15,225 bases of DNA from Bacteroidales bacterium (GCA_031273515.1 JAISRU010000236.1:1-15225); one strand, 5' to 3'. Shown: positions 1-8,365, counted from the first letter of the stretch. A program made the numbers and translations. The notes: generated from the sequence alone by a model not told the origin.

Positions 1-272
1 TTTTATCATTTTTTTTGAGGACTGACAATTATTTTTTCTGACGACATGCTTAATCTTATTTATCTGATATATATGTATTTGTAAATTGAATTCTGCGATT
101 AAATCATCCTTGGAAAGGCTGTTGAGAACAATGTGAATATTTTTTTGGAATTAAAATACAGGAATACGGCATTTATTTGGAAAAAAAGTTGTACATTTGC
201 AATCCCGAAAAAATGCTCTTCGAGGGGGGAGCGACGTGTAATAGAAAAACAGAAAGAAAAAAATTGTAATAT
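1..272. other. Gene-free leader upstream of rpsL
   Basis: This AT-rich stretch, with long T and A runs, holds no convincing gene on either strand. The only frame of any length is on the minus strand; it runs into the start of rpsL and has a low-complexity Phe/Ser-rich product unlike a real protein. The segment probably holds the end of an upstream transcription unit (outside the window), the promoter of the ribosomal operon, and a 5' untranslated region of roughly 70 nt. The T-rich start could be the tail of a terminator whose stem lies before the window, but no stem is visible. Confidence 0.7.
192..199 (+). promoter_or_regulatory. Candidate Bacteroidota -7 promoter box of the ribosomal operon
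   Basis: The octamer TACATTTG matches the Bacteroidota primary-sigma -7 consensus TAnnTTTG exactly and lies 73 nt before the rpsL start. It would place transcription start near position 203-206. The upstream -33 element is weak: a TTTG at 176-179 is only 12 nt away, against about 20 nt expected. The box is the only exact match I found between 1 and 272. The match is seen; its promoter function is inferred. Confidence 0.55.
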
Positions 273-653
273 ATGCCTACAATACAACAATTAGTTAGGA
301 AAGGAAGAAAACAATTAAAGTATAAAAGTAAATCTCCTGCGTTGGACGGATGTCCACAAAGGAGAGGCGTCTGTGTAAGGGTTTATACCACTACGCCGAA
401 AAAGCCTAATTCTGCCATGCGTAAGGTTGCAAGGGTAAGACTTACTAATCAAAAAGAAGTCAATGCCTATATACCGGGCGAGGGACACAATCTGCAGGAA
501 CACTCTATTGTGATGATCCGCGGCGGAAGAGTAAAGGATTTGCCGGGAGTAAGGTATCATATTATACGCGGTGCATTGGATACGTCAGGCGTTGAAGGAA
601 GGACGCAACGCAGGTCGAAATATGGAACAAAACGTCCGAAAGCGAAATCTTAA
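273..653 (+). CDS. rpsL: 30S ribosomal protein S12
   Basis: S12 sits at the decoding centre of the small subunit, where it monitors codon-anticodon pairing. The protein is 126 aa, full length for the family. It carries the conserved CPQRRGVC segment (residues 27-34), the [11 protein letters not shown] loop (41-51) and the [13 protein letters not shown] loop (84-96). Lys43 and Lys88 are the residues where substitutions give streptomycin resistance in other bacteria; both are the ordinary form here. Asp89 is the residue that RimO methylthiolates in E. coli. The ATG follows an A-rich stretch with no Shine-Dalgarno site. It is the first gene of the operon and rpsG follows after 31 nt. A short A/T-rich leader is all that separates it from the candidate promoter box at 192-199. 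Confidence 0.98.
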   Translation: MPTIQQLVRKGRKQLKYKSKSPALDGCPQRRGVCVRVYTTTPKKPNSAMRKVARVRLTNQKEVNAYIPGEGHNLQEHSIVMIRGGRVKDLPGVRYHIIRGALDTSGVEGRTQRRSKYGTKRPKAKS

Positions 654-684
654 TTTGATAATACGATAAGTTTATTGAGTATAT

Positions 685-1155
685 ATGAGGAAAACAAAAC
701 CTAAAAAAAGAATTATTTTGCCTGACCCAAAATTTAATGATGTTCAGGTGACAAAGTTTGTAAATAATATTATGCTGGAAGGTAAAAAAAATATTGCCTT
801 CAAAATATTTTACGACGCTATTGATACTGTTTCCGAAAAAACAGGAGAAGAAGGTTTGTCCGTATGGAAAAAGGCATTGGCGAATGTAACTCCCGCTGTC
901 GAAGTCCGCAGCCGAAGAATAGGAGGAGCTACATTCCAGATACCTTCTGAAATTCGTCCCGAAAGAAAACAATCGGTAGGGATGAAAAATCTCATCAGTT
1001 ATTCGCGCAAACGGCATGAAAAATCGATGAGCCAGAAATTAGCAGGCGAAATTATGGCTGCTTATAAAGAAGAAGGCTCTGCGTTTAAACGAAAAGAAGA
1101 AATACACCGAATGGCAGAAGCGAATAAGGCATTCTCTCATTTTCGGTTTAATTAA
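685..1155 (+). CDS. rpsG: 30S ribosomal protein S7
   Basis: S7 is the primary binder that nucleates assembly of the 3' major (head) domain of 16S rRNA, and it lines the E-site exit. The product is 156 aa, the usual bacterial length. It begins with the basic N-terminal arm ([15 protein letters not shown]), includes the conserved [18 protein letters not shown] helix region and [16 protein letters not shown] (about residues 72-87), and ends with the His/Arg-containing helix that normally closes the family. The ATG is preceded by an AT-rich stretch (TATAT) rather than a Shine-Dalgarno site. It stands between rpsL and fusA, the standard str order. In E. coli S7 represses its own operon; I see no equivalent structure here. 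Confidence 0.98.
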   Translation: MRKTKPKKRIILPDPKFNDVQVTKFVNNIMLEGKKNIAFKIFYDAIDTVSEKTGEEGLSVWKKALANVTPAVEVRSRRIGGATFQIPSEIRPERKQSVGMKNLISYSRKRHEKSMSQKLAGEIMAAYKEEGSAFKRKEEIHRMAEANKAFSHFRFN

Positions 1156-1183
1156 TATTTGTATAACCATATAACACAGAATA

Positions 1184-1190
1184 GAGAGGT
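1184..1190 (+). promoter_or_regulatory. Shine-Dalgarno-like site of fusA
   Basis: GAGAGGT ends 6-7 nt before the GTG start of fusA, at classical ribosome-binding spacing. Most other genes in the window have only A-rich leaders, so this site may help the weak GTG start. The pattern is seen; its use is inferred, since Bacteroidota ribosomes largely mask the anti-Shine-Dalgarno end of 16S rRNA. Confidence 0.4.
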
Positions 1191-1196
1191 AATATA

Positions 1197-3296
1197 GTGG
1201 CTGATTTGAGATTGACGAGAAATATTGGAATCATGGCTCATATTGATGCTGGTAAAACCACCACCAGCGAGCGTATCTTGTACTATACCGGTAAAAATTA
1301 CAAGCTGGGAGAGGTACATGATGGCGCTGCTACTATGGATTATATGGCACAGGAACAGGAACGCGGCATAACTATTACTTCTGCTGCAACTACCGTCTTC
1401 TGGACTTTTGGAAACAAAACATATAAAATCAATTTAATTGACACCCCCGGACATGTCGACTTTACGGTGGAAGTGGAACGTTCCTTGCGTGTCTTAGACG
1501 GCGCTGTGGCTTTGTTTTGCGCCGTAGGAGGCGTAGAACCACAGTCGGAAACTGTCTGGCGACAAGCAGATAAATACAAAGTACCTCGCATAAGCTACAT
1601 CAATAAAATGGATCGCATGGGCGCTGATTTCTTTGATGTGGTTTCTCAGATAAAGACCAAATTAGGAGCAAATCCTGTTCCTTTGCAGATACCGATCGGT
1701 TCGGAAGATGATTTTAAGGGAATTGTCGATTTGGTTTATAATAAAGCATATATATGGGACGATACCACGCATGGACAGGTCTTTACGGAAATTCCAATTC
1801 CTGTCGAAGTTCAGCCTTTGGTGGACGAATATCGTCTAAAACTGATTGAAGGCGTCGCCGAAGAAAGTGAAGATTTATTACAGAAATATTTGGAAGACCC
1901 CAATCAGATAACGTCAGATGATATTCTCAATGCGGTCAGGGCTGCAACTATCAGTATTCGTATCACTCCCGTTTTATGCGGATCGTCTTTCCGCAATAAG
2001 GGCGTGCAGCATTTGTTAGACGCCGTTGCATTGTATCTGCCAAGTCCTTTGGATAAAGAGGCTGTTGTCGGAACAAATCCAGTAACAGGTAAAGAAGAAA
2101 TTCGTCATCCTGATGTAGCAGAACCTTTTACGGGTTTGATCTTTAAAATTGCTTCCGACCCGTTTGTGGGCAAGATTGCTTTTTTCAGGGTTTATTCCGG
2201 TGTTCTTAAAGCGGCGTCATACGTACTGAATACAACGACAGGCAAAAAAGAACGTATTTCCCGCATTTTTGAAATGCATGCCAACAAGCAAATCCCTCTG
2301 GAAGAAATGGCGGCAGGAAATATCGGCGTTCTGATAGGAATGAAAGAAATGCGTACGGGAAATACCATTTGCGACGACAAACATCCGATTGTACTTGAAT
2401 CAATCGAATTTCCCGATCCCGTTATTCAGATAGCTATCGAACCGAAAGTGCAGGACGATCTGGATAAACTTTCAATTGCATTGCAGAAATTAGCGGATGA
2501 AGACCCTACTTTCCGTGCCTCTACCGATGAAGAAACAGGTCAGACAGTTATCAGCGGAATGGGAGAATTGCATCTGGATATTATCTTAGACAGGCTTCGC
2601 AGAGAGTTTAAATTGGAAACCAATGCAGGAAATCCGATTGTTTCTTATCGGGAAGCGATTACCAAAACGGTACATCATAAAGAAGTACATAAAAAACAGT
2701 CGGGCGGAAGAGGACAGTTCGCCGATATTGAATTTGAAATATCTCCCCTTGCAGATGATGCAAAAGGTCTGGAGTTTATTAATGAAATAAGAGGAGGAAA
2801 TATTCCCAAGGAATTCATTCCCTCTATCGAAAAGGGCTTCACGAAAGTGCTTACAACGGGACCTTTGTTAGGTTATCCGATGATGGGATTGAAAGTTCGT
2901 CTTTTAGACGGTTCGTTTCATGTTGTTGATTCGGATGCGCTTTCTTTTGAAATTTGTGCTCAAAAAGGATTAAAAGCGGCGGCAAAGGCAGCAAAACCAA
3001 CTTTGCTTGAGCCGATTATGAAATTAGAAGTAATTACTCCCGACGAATATGTCGGAGCGGTTACAGGCGATTTGAACAGAAGAAGAGCTATGGTGGAAGA
3101 AATAGCAACAAAACAGGGAGTGCAGCATGTACGTGTAAAAGTTCCGCTGGCAGAAATGTTCGGCTATATTACACATTTACGTTCCTTGACTTCGGGAAGA
3201 GGTACGGCAACCATGGAATTTTCGCATTATGCGCAGCCTCCGGCAAGTATTATAGAAGAATTAGTATCCAAATGGAGATTAAACAATAAACAGTAA
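1197..3296 (+). CDS. fusA: Translation elongation factor G (canonical EF-G)
   Basis: EF-G is the GTPase that moves tRNAs and mRNA through the ribosome after each peptide bond and, with RRF, splits ribosomes for recycling. At 699 aa it has the full five-domain length. The G domain shows the P-loop AHIDAGKT (14-21), switch I ERGITIT (55-61), DTPGHVD (82-88, with the catalytic His86) and NKMD (136-139). Later come the domain III motif [10 protein letters not shown] and the domain IV segment [12 protein letters not shown]. All GTPase motifs are intact, so this is the normal factor and not the GTPase-independent EF-G2 paralogue described in Bacteroides. The start is GTG, chosen because the family N-terminus ([17 protein letters not shown]) begins there and a GAGAGGT stretch lies 7 nt upstream. 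No tuf gene follows; rpsJ comes after 15 nt. Confidence 0.98.
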   Translation: MADLRLTRNIGIMAHIDAGKTTTSERILYYTGKNYKLGEVHDGAATMDYMAQEQERGITITSAATTVFWTFGNKTYKINLIDTPGHVDFTVEVERSLRVLDGAVALFCAVGGVEPQSETVWRQADKYKVPRISYINKMDRMGADFFDVVSQIKTKLGANPVPLQIPIGSEDDFKGIVDLVYNKAYIWDDTTHGQVFTEIPIPVEVQPLVDEYRLKLIEGVAEESEDLLQKYLEDPNQITSDDILNAVRAATISIRITPVLCGSSFRNKGVQHLLDAVALYLPSPLDKEAVVGTNPVTGKEEIRHPDVAEPFTGLIFKIASDPFVGKIAFFRVYSGVLKAASYVLNTTTGKKERISRIFEMHANKQIPLEEMAAGNIGVLIGMKEMRTGNTICDDKHPIVLESIEFPDPVIQIAIEPKVQDDLDKLSIALQKLADEDPTFRASTDEETGQTVISGMGELHLDIILDRLRREFKLETNAGNPIVSYREAITKTVHHKEVHKKQSGGRGQFADIEFEISPLADDAKGLEFINEIRGGNIPKEFIPSIEKGFTKVLTTGPLLGYPMMGLKVRLLDGSFHVVDSDALSFEICAQKGLKAAAKAAKPTLLEPIMKLEVITPDEYVGAVTGDLNRRRAMVEEIATKQGVQHVRVKVPLAEMFGYITHLRSLTSGRGTATMEFSHYAQPPASIIEELVSKWRLNNKQ

Positions 3297-3311
3297 GTAA
3301 AATATAAAACA

Positions 3312-3629
3312 GTGAATCAGAGAGTAAGAATAAAATTGAAATCATACGATCATAATCTGGTAGATAAATCGTCGGAGAAAATTGTCAAGACGGTTAATGC
3401 TGTAAAGGATGATAAAGTATTAGTGGTAGGACCTATTCCATTGCCAACGCAAAAGAAGATATTCACCGTCAATCGGTCTACGTTTGTGAATAAAAAATCG
3501 AGAGAACAGTTTGAGTTGTCTTCTTATAAACGTTTGCTGGATATTTACGGGACAACGTCCAAAACCATTGAGGCTTTGATGAAATTGGAGTTGCCAAGCG
3601 GAGTAGAAGTTGAAATTAAAGTTTTGTAA
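3312..3629 (+). CDS. rpsJ: 30S ribosomal protein S10
   Basis: S10 belongs to the head of the small subunit and also acts, as NusE, in transcription antitermination. The hallmark block [17 protein letters not shown], followed by [17 protein letters not shown], is intact, as is the end [14 protein letters not shown]. The start is GTG with no Shine-Dalgarno-like sequence, only an A-rich leader (AAAATATAAAACA); no ATG start lies nearby in frame. The product is 105 aa, a few residues longer than the roughly 101-102 aa usual in the phylum. The extra length is mainly about 3 residues in the loop near residues 31-35 (VKDDK), before the GPIPLPT strand. In E. coli this gene opens a separate S10 operon; here it follows fusA by 15 nt with no visible promoter or leader. 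Confidence 0.98.
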   Translation: MNQRVRIKLKSYDHNLVDKSSEKIVKTVNAVKDDKVLVVGPIPLPTQKKIFTVNRSTFVNKKSREQFELSSYKRLLDIYGTTSKTIEALMKLELPSGVEVEIKVL

Positions 3630-3672
3630 CAGCAATGATACAAACAAAGAAATCAGGTAAAATAGCAGAATA

Positions 3673-4302
3673 ATGTCAGGTTTAATAGGAAAAAAAATTG
3701 GAATGACCAGTATTTTCGACGCATCAGGTAAAAACGTACCATGCACCGTTATACAGGCAGGACCCTGTGTGGTAACACAGGTGAAGACGAGAGAAAAGGA
3801 TGGATATGAAGCCATTCAATTGGCTTTCGATGAAAAGAAAGAGAAAAATACAACGCAACCTTTGAAAGGACACTTTAAAAAAGCAGGTACCGCTCCCAAA
3901 CGTATTATGATGGAATTTAGCCGTTTTGAGGCAGAACATCGTAAAAACTTTGGAGAAACACTGTATGTGAGCGTGTTTGAAGAAGGAGAATTTGTGGATG
4001 TATCGGGAACAAGTAAAGGAAAAGGTTTTCAGGGAGTTGTGAAACGTCATGGTTTTGCCGGTGTTGGCGACAGTACGCATGGTCAGCACAACCGTCTTCG
4101 TGCGCCCGGTTCGATAGGAGCTTCGTCCTGGCCCTCCCGCGTATTTAAAGGAATGAGAATGGCAGGAAGAACAGGCGGTGATAAAGTAAAAATGATTAAT
4201 CTGCAGATAATGAAGGTTATTCCTGAAAAAAATGTCTTGGTAGTAAAAGGATCTGTTCCGGGTTATAACGGTTCGTATTTAAAAGTTGAAAGATGGAGCT
4301 AA
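3673..4302 (+). CDS. rplC: 50S ribosomal protein L3
   Basis: L3 is an early assembly protein of the large subunit whose long loop reaches towards the peptidyl-transferase centre. The product is 209 aa, normal for bacteria. It opens with [16 protein letters not shown] and carries the conserved [20 protein letters not shown] and [17 protein letters not shown] segments. At the place where E. coli L3 has Gln150 (GSIGQ), the PrmB methylation target, this protein has Ala (GSIGA), so that modification cannot occur at this position. The last 10 nt overlap the start of rplD, which suggests coupled translation of the L3 and L4 pair. The preceding gap of 43 nt is the largest between genes in the operon. 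Confidence 0.98.
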   Translation: MSGLIGKKIGMTSIFDASGKNVPCTVIQAGPCVVTQVKTREKDGYEAIQLAFDEKKEKNTTQPLKGHFKKAGTAPKRIMMEFSRFEAEHRKNFGETLYVSVFEEGEFVDVSGTSKGKGFQGVVKRHGFAGVGDSTHGQHNRLRAPGSIGASSWPSRVFKGMRMAGRTGGDKVKMINLQIMKVIPEKNVLVVKGSVPGYNGSYLKVERWS

Positions 4303-4928
4303 AAGTAATAAAAACAGATGGTAGTGAAACAGGCAGAACGCTTGTATTAAACGATAGCATATTTGGTATTGAACCGAATAATCATGCTATCTGGTTGGAT
4401 GTAAAACAATATCTGGCAAATCAAAGACAGGGAACGCATTCTACCAAAGAAAAATCAACGCTTTCGGGCAGTACCCGTAAACTCAGATCGCAAAAGGGTG
4501 GGGGAGGAGCTCGTATCGGAAGTATTAAATCTCCGTTGCTCAAAGGAGGCGCAAGAATATTTGGTCCGCATCCGAGAGATTACGGCTTTAAACTGAATAA
4601 AAAAGTGAAACGTCTGGCTCGTATCTCCGCTTTATCCACAAAAGCAAAAGAAAACAACGTCGTGATAATGGAACAGTTTGATTTAGAGAAACCTTGCACA
4701 AAAGATTTTGTTGCCGTTCTGAAAAATACAAATCTTTTTGACAAAAAAACACTGTTTGTTGTAAATGAATTGGATAAAAATGTATATTTGTCATCTCGAA
4801 ATTTAGGGCAAGTTAAAATTTCAACTGTTTCAAACCTAAACACTTACCAAATCATGAATGCGCGAAACGTGGTGATTTTTGAGCCGGTTGCTTCCAAATT
4901 CGATGAGTTTTTTAAAATAACGGAATAA
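4293..4928 (+). CDS. rplD: 50S ribosomal protein L4
   Basis: L4 binds domain I of 23S rRNA, and its long loop helps form the constriction of the peptide exit tunnel. The product is 211 aa, typical in length. The N-terminal globular start ([15 protein letters not shown]) is followed by the basic, Gly-rich tunnel loop at about residues 43-105, containing [17 protein letters not shown] and [17 protein letters not shown]. The C-terminal globular part follows and is less conserved, as usual in the family. The ATG lies inside the end of rplC, in another frame, so ribosomes finishing L3 can restart here. In E. coli L4 represses the S10 operon through a leader structure; no such leader is apparent in this sequence. 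Confidence 0.98.
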   Translation: MELKVIKTDGSETGRTLVLNDSIFGIEPNNHAIWLDVKQYLANQRQGTHSTKEKSTLSGSTRKLRSQKGGGGARIGSIKSPLLKGGARIFGPHPRDYGFKLNKKVKRLARISALSTKAKENNVVIMEQFDLEKPCTKDFVAVLKNTNLFDKKTLFVVNELDKNVYLSSRNLGQVKISTVSNLNTYQIMNARNVVIFEPVASKFDEFFKITE

Positions 4929-4940
4929 AAAAAAGAAGAA

Positions 4941-5234
4941 ATGAATATAATATTGAAGCCGATTATTACCGAAAAAATGACGCTCGTCAGCGAGAAATTT
5001 AACCGCTATGCTTTTGTTGTGGACAGAAAAGCCGACAAACTGCAAATAAAAAAAGCGGTGGAAGATTTGTACGGAGTGGAAGTAGAACGTGTAAATACGC
5101 TTATTCAGCGGGGCAGGGCAACCTCTCGTTATACGAGAAAAAGCGGATTGATTAAAGGACGAACAAACAGTGTAAAAAAGGCAATCGTCCAGTTAAAGGG
5201 CGAAAACAGAATTGATTTTTTCAGCAACATATAA
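4941..5234 (+). CDS. rplW: 50S ribosomal protein L23
   Basis: L23 sits at the exit of the peptide tunnel and is the docking site for trigger factor, the signal recognition particle and the Sec translocon. The product is 97 aa, standard length. Family marks are the opening MNIILKPIITEKMT, the helix ADKLQIKKAVEDLYGVEVERVNT (about residues 32-54) and the basic, disordered loop before the last strand (KSGLIKGRTNSVKKAIVQL). The ATG follows an A-only and AG-rich leader (AAAAAAAAGAAGAA) without a Shine-Dalgarno site. It lies 12 nt after rplD and 18 nt before rplB, the standard S10-cluster order. Confidence 0.98.
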   Translation: MNIILKPIITEKMTLVSEKFNRYAFVVDRKADKLQIKKAVEDLYGVEVERVNTLIQRGRATSRYTRKSGLIKGRTNSVKKAIVQLKGENRIDFFSNI

Positions 5235-5252
5235 TAGATAAGTAAGGAGAAA

Positions 5253-6077
5253 ATGGGATTAAAGAAATTTAAACCGGTAACACCCGGTCAGCGATTTAAG
5301 CTAACAAGTAATTTTGACGAACTGACGGCTTCAGCTCCCGAAAAGAGTTTGCTGCTGACAAAAAAACGTTCGGGCGGAAGAAATAATGAAGGTAAAATGA
5401 CCATGCGCTACATGGGCGGAGGTCATAAAAAAATGTACCGTATTGTTGATTTCGTTAGAGAAAAAGACGGTATTCCCGCAACGGTAAAGACTATCGAATA
5501 TGATCCGAACCGTTCGGCAAGAATAGCGCTGGTCTTTTATGCGGACGGAGAAAAACGATATATTGTCGCTCCTCACGGTTTGCAGACAGGACAAAAAATA
5601 CTTTCGGGCAAAGGAGTTTCGCCCGATGTTGGCAATACGCTTTTTTTGTCGGAAATACCTTTGGGAACTGTTATTCATAATATCGAAATGCAACCGGGTC
5701 AGGGAGCTAAAATCGCACGAAGCGCTGGTTCTTATGCTCAGTTGACGTCGAGAGAAGAACGCTATGTTACGATAAAAATGCCTTCGGGAGAAATACGCAG
5801 AATCCTTTGTACCTGCAAAGCTACAATAGGAATGGTATCAAACACAGACCATAATTTACAGATTTCGGGTAAGGCAGGAAGAGTTCGCTGGATGGGACGG
5901 CGTCCGCGTGTTCGCGGCGTGGTTATGAATCCGGTAGATCACCCGATGGGCGGTGGAGAAGGAAGAGCTTCAGGCGGTCATCCGCGTTCACGGAAAGGTT
6001 TGTATGCTAAAGGCTATAAAACACGTAAGCCTAAAAAAGCATCGTCACAATTTATCATGGAGAGAAGAAAGAAATAA
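5253..6077 (+). CDS. rplB: 50S ribosomal protein L2
   Basis: L2 is one of the most conserved large-subunit proteins; it binds near the peptidyl-transferase centre and is needed for subunit association. The product is 274 aa, full length. An OB-like domain is followed by an SH3-like domain and a basic C-terminal tail. The signature [13 protein letters not shown] is present with His230, equivalent to the invariant histidine of E. coli L2, and the tail [19 protein letters not shown] is intact. An AAGGAG stretch lies only 3 nt before the ATG, too close for a good Shine-Dalgarno site. The gene lies 18 nt after rplW and 18 nt before rpsS. Confidence 0.98.
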   Translation: MGLKKFKPVTPGQRFKLTSNFDELTASAPEKSLLLTKKRSGGRNNEGKMTMRYMGGGHKKMYRIVDFVREKDGIPATVKTIEYDPNRSARIALVFYADGEKRYIVAPHGLQTGQKILSGKGVSPDVGNTLFLSEIPLGTVIHNIEMQPGQGAKIARSAGSYAQLTSREERYVTIKMPSGEIRRILCTCKATIGMVSNTDHNLQISGKAGRVRWMGRRPRVRGVVMNPVDHPMGGGEGRASGGHPRSRKGLYAKGYKTRKPKKASSQFIMERRKK

Positions 6078-6095
6078 TAAAAAGATAAAGGAAAT

Positions 6096-6374
6096 ATGAG
6101 CAGATCATTAAAGAAAGGTCCCTATATTCACTATAAACTTGAAAAAAGGGTGTTGGATGCACAGGAAGCCGGCAAAAAAACGGCAATAAAAACATGGTCG
6201 CGGGCGTCGATGATTTCGCCGGATTTTGTAGGACAAACCATAGCGGTTCATAATGGAAATAAATTTATCCCTGTTTATATCACTGAAAATATGGTGGGAC
6301 ATAAATTGGGTGAATTTTCTCCGACACGCATTTTTCGCGGACATGCAGGAAGTAAAGATAAAGGAAAAAAATAG
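6096..6374 (+). CDS. rpsS: 30S ribosomal protein S19
   Basis: S19 is in the head of the small subunit, pairs with S13 and contacts the A-site tRNA and the large subunit through bridge B1a. The product is 92 aa, the usual length. The family signature is complete: [15 protein letters not shown] at the start, [19 protein letters not shown] in the middle, and the block [22 protein letters not shown] followed by SPTRIFRGH, ending in a basic tail (GSKDKGKK). The ATG follows a short A-rich leader with AAAGGA close to it. S13, its partner, is not in the window. Confidence 0.98.
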   Translation: MSRSLKKGPYIHYKLEKRVLDAQEAGKKTAIKTWSRASMISPDFVGQTIAVHNGNKFIPVYITENMVGHKLGEFSPTRIFRGHAGSKDKGKK

Positions 6375-6392
6375 AACAAATACAGTATAAAG

Positions 6393-6842
6393 ATGGGCGC
6401 AAGGAAAAGACTGGCGGCAGAAGCAAGAAAAGAACAAAAACGAAATGTGTGTATGGCACGATTGATTGATAACAGTACATCTCCCCGTAAAACTCGCTTA
6501 ATGGCAGATTTGGTGAGAGGTAAAAGTGTGGAATATGCTTTAAATGTTTTGAAATACAGTAAAAAAGAATCATCGGAGAAAATTCGCAAACTGATTTTAT
6601 CGGCTGTATCGAACTGGCAGGAGAAAAACATCTCGGAAAAAGCAGAAGACAGTATGCTCTATGTAAAGGAAATATTTGTCGATGGAGGCGCTATCTTAAA
6701 ACGGGTGAGAGCCGCATCAAGAGCAAAAGCCTGTACAATGAAAAAACGCTCTAATCATATCACGGTTATATTAGACAGCAAATTAGAACCGGCAGAACCG
6801 GAAGTAACAACAGAAGATCAAGAAAATCAAACAGAAGAATAA
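6393..6842 (+). CDS. rplV: 50S ribosomal protein L22 with acidic C-terminal tail
   Basis: L22 spans the large subunit, and its long beta-hairpin lines the exit tunnel next to L4; changes in that hairpin cause macrolide resistance in other bacteria. The product is 149 aa against about 110 aa in E. coli. The core runs from ARLIDNSTSPRKTRLMADLVRG through the hairpin region KRVRAASRAKACTMKKRSNHITV (about residues 103-125). The extra length is an N-terminal basic extension (MGARKRLAAEARKEQKR) and a C-terminal acidic tail of about 18 residues (EPAEPEVTTEDQENQTEE) starting near residue 132. Extended forms are common in Bacteroidota. The stop codon directly abuts the rpsC start (TAAATG), so the two are probably translationally coupled. 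Confidence 0.97.
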   Translation: MGARKRLAAEARKEQKRNVCMARLIDNSTSPRKTRLMADLVRGKSVEYALNVLKYSKKESSEKIRKLILSAVSNWQEKNISEKAEDSMLYVKEIFVDGGAILKRVRAASRAKACTMKKRSNHITVILDSKLEPAEPEVTTEDQENQTEE

Positions 6843-7679
6843 ATGGGACAAAAAGTTAATCCGATAGGACTACGTTTAGGAATAATTAAAGGATGGGATT
6901 CCAATTGGTACGGAGGAAGGGACTTCGGACAGAAATTAGTAGAAGATGACCAAATCAGAAAGTATCTGAATGCGCGCTTTCAAAAAGCAGGTATTGCGAA
7001 GATTTATATCGAAAGAACACTGAAATTGGTAACCGTAACTATCAGTACGGCACGACCCGGCTTGATAATCGGAAGATTGGGACAGGAAATAGATAAACTG
7101 AAAGAAGAATTAAAGAAAATTACAAGTAAGGATATTCAGATTAATATTTCGGAAATCAAACGTCCTGAATTGGATGCAGTCCTTGTGGCTCAGACAATAG
7201 CTTCTCAGATAGAAGGACGTATATTCTACCGCAAAGCGGTTAAGACGGCGATTATGTCTACCATGAGAGCAGGCGCTGAAGGAATTAAAGTTTCTGTTTC
7301 CGGTCGTATTGCCGGAGCTGAAATGGCAAGAACAGAACATTTTAAAGAAGGTCGTACGCCGTTGCATACCTTGCGTGCAGATATCGATTATAATCATTCG
7401 GAAGCGCATACTACATACGGCAGATTGGGTGTGAAAGTCTGGATATGCAGAGGATTGGTTTACGGTAAAAACGATTTGTTCGAGGCGATGTCGGATGCAA
7501 ACAAAAACATGATGCAAAGACGGGAAAGAAATTTCTCCGACCGCGACAATCGCGACAGAAGAGATAACCGCGACAACCGCGATAGAAGAGATAATCGGGA
7601 TAACCGCGACAGAAGAGATAATCGCGACAATCGCGACAGAAGAGATAATCGGGATAACAGATCAGATAGAAGAAAATAA
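6843..7679 (+). CDS. rpsC: 30S ribosomal protein S3 with repetitive Arg/Asp/Asn tail
   Basis: S3 is at the mRNA entry channel of the small subunit and helps unwind incoming mRNA. The core has the usual start [22 protein letters not shown], a type II KH domain with the loop [11 protein letters not shown] (residues 73-83, GRLG where GKGG or similar is common), and the C-terminal domain with [19 protein letters not shown] (about 129-147), which holds the channel Arg/Lys residues. The core ends near residue 230. Residues 234-272 are a tail built from a 9-residue repeat, RDNRDRRDN, encoded by a 27-bp DNA repeat (listed separately). Total length is 278 aa against about 230 in E. coli. There is no gap to rplV, and 25 nt to rplP. 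Confidence 0.97.
   Translation: MGQKVNPIGLRLGIIKGWDSNWYGGRDFGQKLVEDDQIRKYLNARFQKAGIAKIYIERTLKLVTVTISTARPGLIIGRLGQEIDKLKEELKKITSKDIQINISEIKRPELDAVLVAQTIASQIEGRIFYRKAVKTAIMSTMRAGAEGIKVSVSGRIAGAEMARTEHFKEGRTPLHTLRADIDYNHSEAHTTYGRLGVKVWICRGLVYGKNDLFEAMSDANKNMMQRRERNFSDRDNRDRRDNRDNRDRRDNRDNRDRRDNRDNRDRRDNRDNRSDRRK
7542..7658 (+). repeat. 27-bp coding tandem repeat in rpsC
   Basis: Four full copies (7542-7568, 7569-7595, 7596-7622, 7623-7649) and a 9-bp partial copy (7650-7658) follow one another in frame. The unit is CGYGAYAAY followed by CGYGAYAGAAGAGATAAY, encoding RDNRDRRDN. Copies differ only at third codon positions (GAC/GAT, AAT/AAC, CGC/CGG), so the peptide is perfectly conserved while the DNA has drifted. 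This gives a disordered tail of alternating charges on S3. Confidence 0.93.
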
Positions 7680-7704
7680 ATTAATTTAAAATAAGAATAG
7701 AGCG

Positions 7705-8130
7705 ATGTTACAGCCAAAAAAGACAAAATACAGGAGAGTACAGAAGGGCAAGATGAAAGGGAATGCCAAACGCGGTTCGGAAATCGCTTTCGGTTCTTTT
7801 GCTATCAAAGCGCTGGAAGAATGCTGGATGACAGGAAGACAAATAGAAGCGGCACGTCAGGCTATTACACGTTATATGAAACGTGAAGGTCAGTTATGGA
7901 TACGGGTATTTCCCGACAAACCGGTAACTAAAAAACCTGCCGAAGTTCGTATGGGTAAAGGAAAAGGTTCTCCCGAATATTTTGTCGCCAGAATTTCACC
8001 GGGAAGAATTATTTTTGAAGCCGACGGCGTTACTGCAGAAGTGGCTAAAGAAGCTATGCGTCTGGGCGCTCAGAAATTACCCATATTGACTAAATTTGTA
8101 GTGCGAAGAGATTATTCAGAAGAAATATAG
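7705..8130 (+). CDS. rplP: 50S ribosomal protein L16
   Basis: L16 is a late-assembly protein near the A site and the base of the central protuberance. The product is 141 aa, near the usual 136-144. Family marks are [19 protein letters not shown] at the start, [22 protein letters not shown], and the loop [21 protein letters not shown]. Arg82 in the loop corresponds to E. coli Arg81, which is hydroxylated by YcfD in that species; whether it is modified here cannot be told. The ATG follows an AT-rich stretch and a short AATAGAGCG sequence, without a clear Shine-Dalgarno site. It is followed after 7 nt by rpmC. Confidence 0.98.
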   Translation: MLQPKKTKYRRVQKGKMKGNAKRGSEIAFGSFAIKALEECWMTGRQIEAARQAITRYMKREGQLWIRVFPDKPVTKKPAEVRMGKGKGSPEYFVARISPGRIIFEADGVTAEVAKEAMRLGAQKLPILTKFVVRRDYSEEI

Positions 8131-8137
8131 AAGGGAA

Positions 8138-8365
8138 ATGAAACAGTCAGTAATATCAGGACTTTCGACAAAGGAATTGATCGAAAGATTAGAAGAAGAA
8201 CAAAAACAGTTGGTAAGTATAAAATTGCATCATGCGGTTTCTTCGGTGGAGAACCCGAATGTAATAAAAGAATACCGTAAAACAGTGGCAAGACTCAAAA
8301 CGGAAATCAGAGCTAGAGAAATTGCCGGATTAAAAGCAGATGCAGATAAACAGAATAAAGATTGA
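8138..8365 (+). CDS. rpmC: 50S ribosomal protein L29
   Basis: L29 is a small two-helix protein next to L23 at the tunnel exit. The product is 75 aa, slightly longer than the usual 60-70. The helical hairpin is visible: [19 protein letters not shown] (first helix, residues about 8-26) and [24 protein letters not shown] (second, about 39-62), with a polar tail ([10 protein letters not shown]). It starts 7 nt after rplP; the rpsQ ATG comes 1 nt after its TGA, so termination-reinitiation is likely. Confidence 0.96.
   Translation: MKQSVISGLSTKELIERLEEEQKQLVSIKLHHAVSSVENPNVIKEYRKTVARLKTEIRAREIAGLKADADKQNKD

Noticed and set aside
1..20. T-run as the tail of an upstream terminator
   Set aside because: No stem is visible in the window, so it cannot be supported.
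215..232. Possible hairpin GCTC...GAGC in the rpsL leader
   Set aside because: Only four pairs with a 10-nt G-rich loop; too weak to propose as a regulatory structure.
99..290. 63-aa minus-strand reading frame across the rpsL leader
   Set aside because: Low-complexity Phe/Ser-rich product from A-rich DNA, overlapping the start of rpsL, with no family resemblance.
3297..3311. Missing tuf gene between fusA and rpsJ as evidence of deletion
   Set aside because: To my knowledge tuf lies elsewhere in Bacteroidota, so its absence here is normal.
7542..7658. CRISPR array
   Set aside because: The units are contiguous 27-bp coding repeats without spacers.
7460..7726. Minus-strand Leu/Ser/Arg-rich repetitive frame opposite the S3 tail
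   Set aside because: It is the antisense translation of the 27-bp repeat, which is in frame and meaningful in rpsC.
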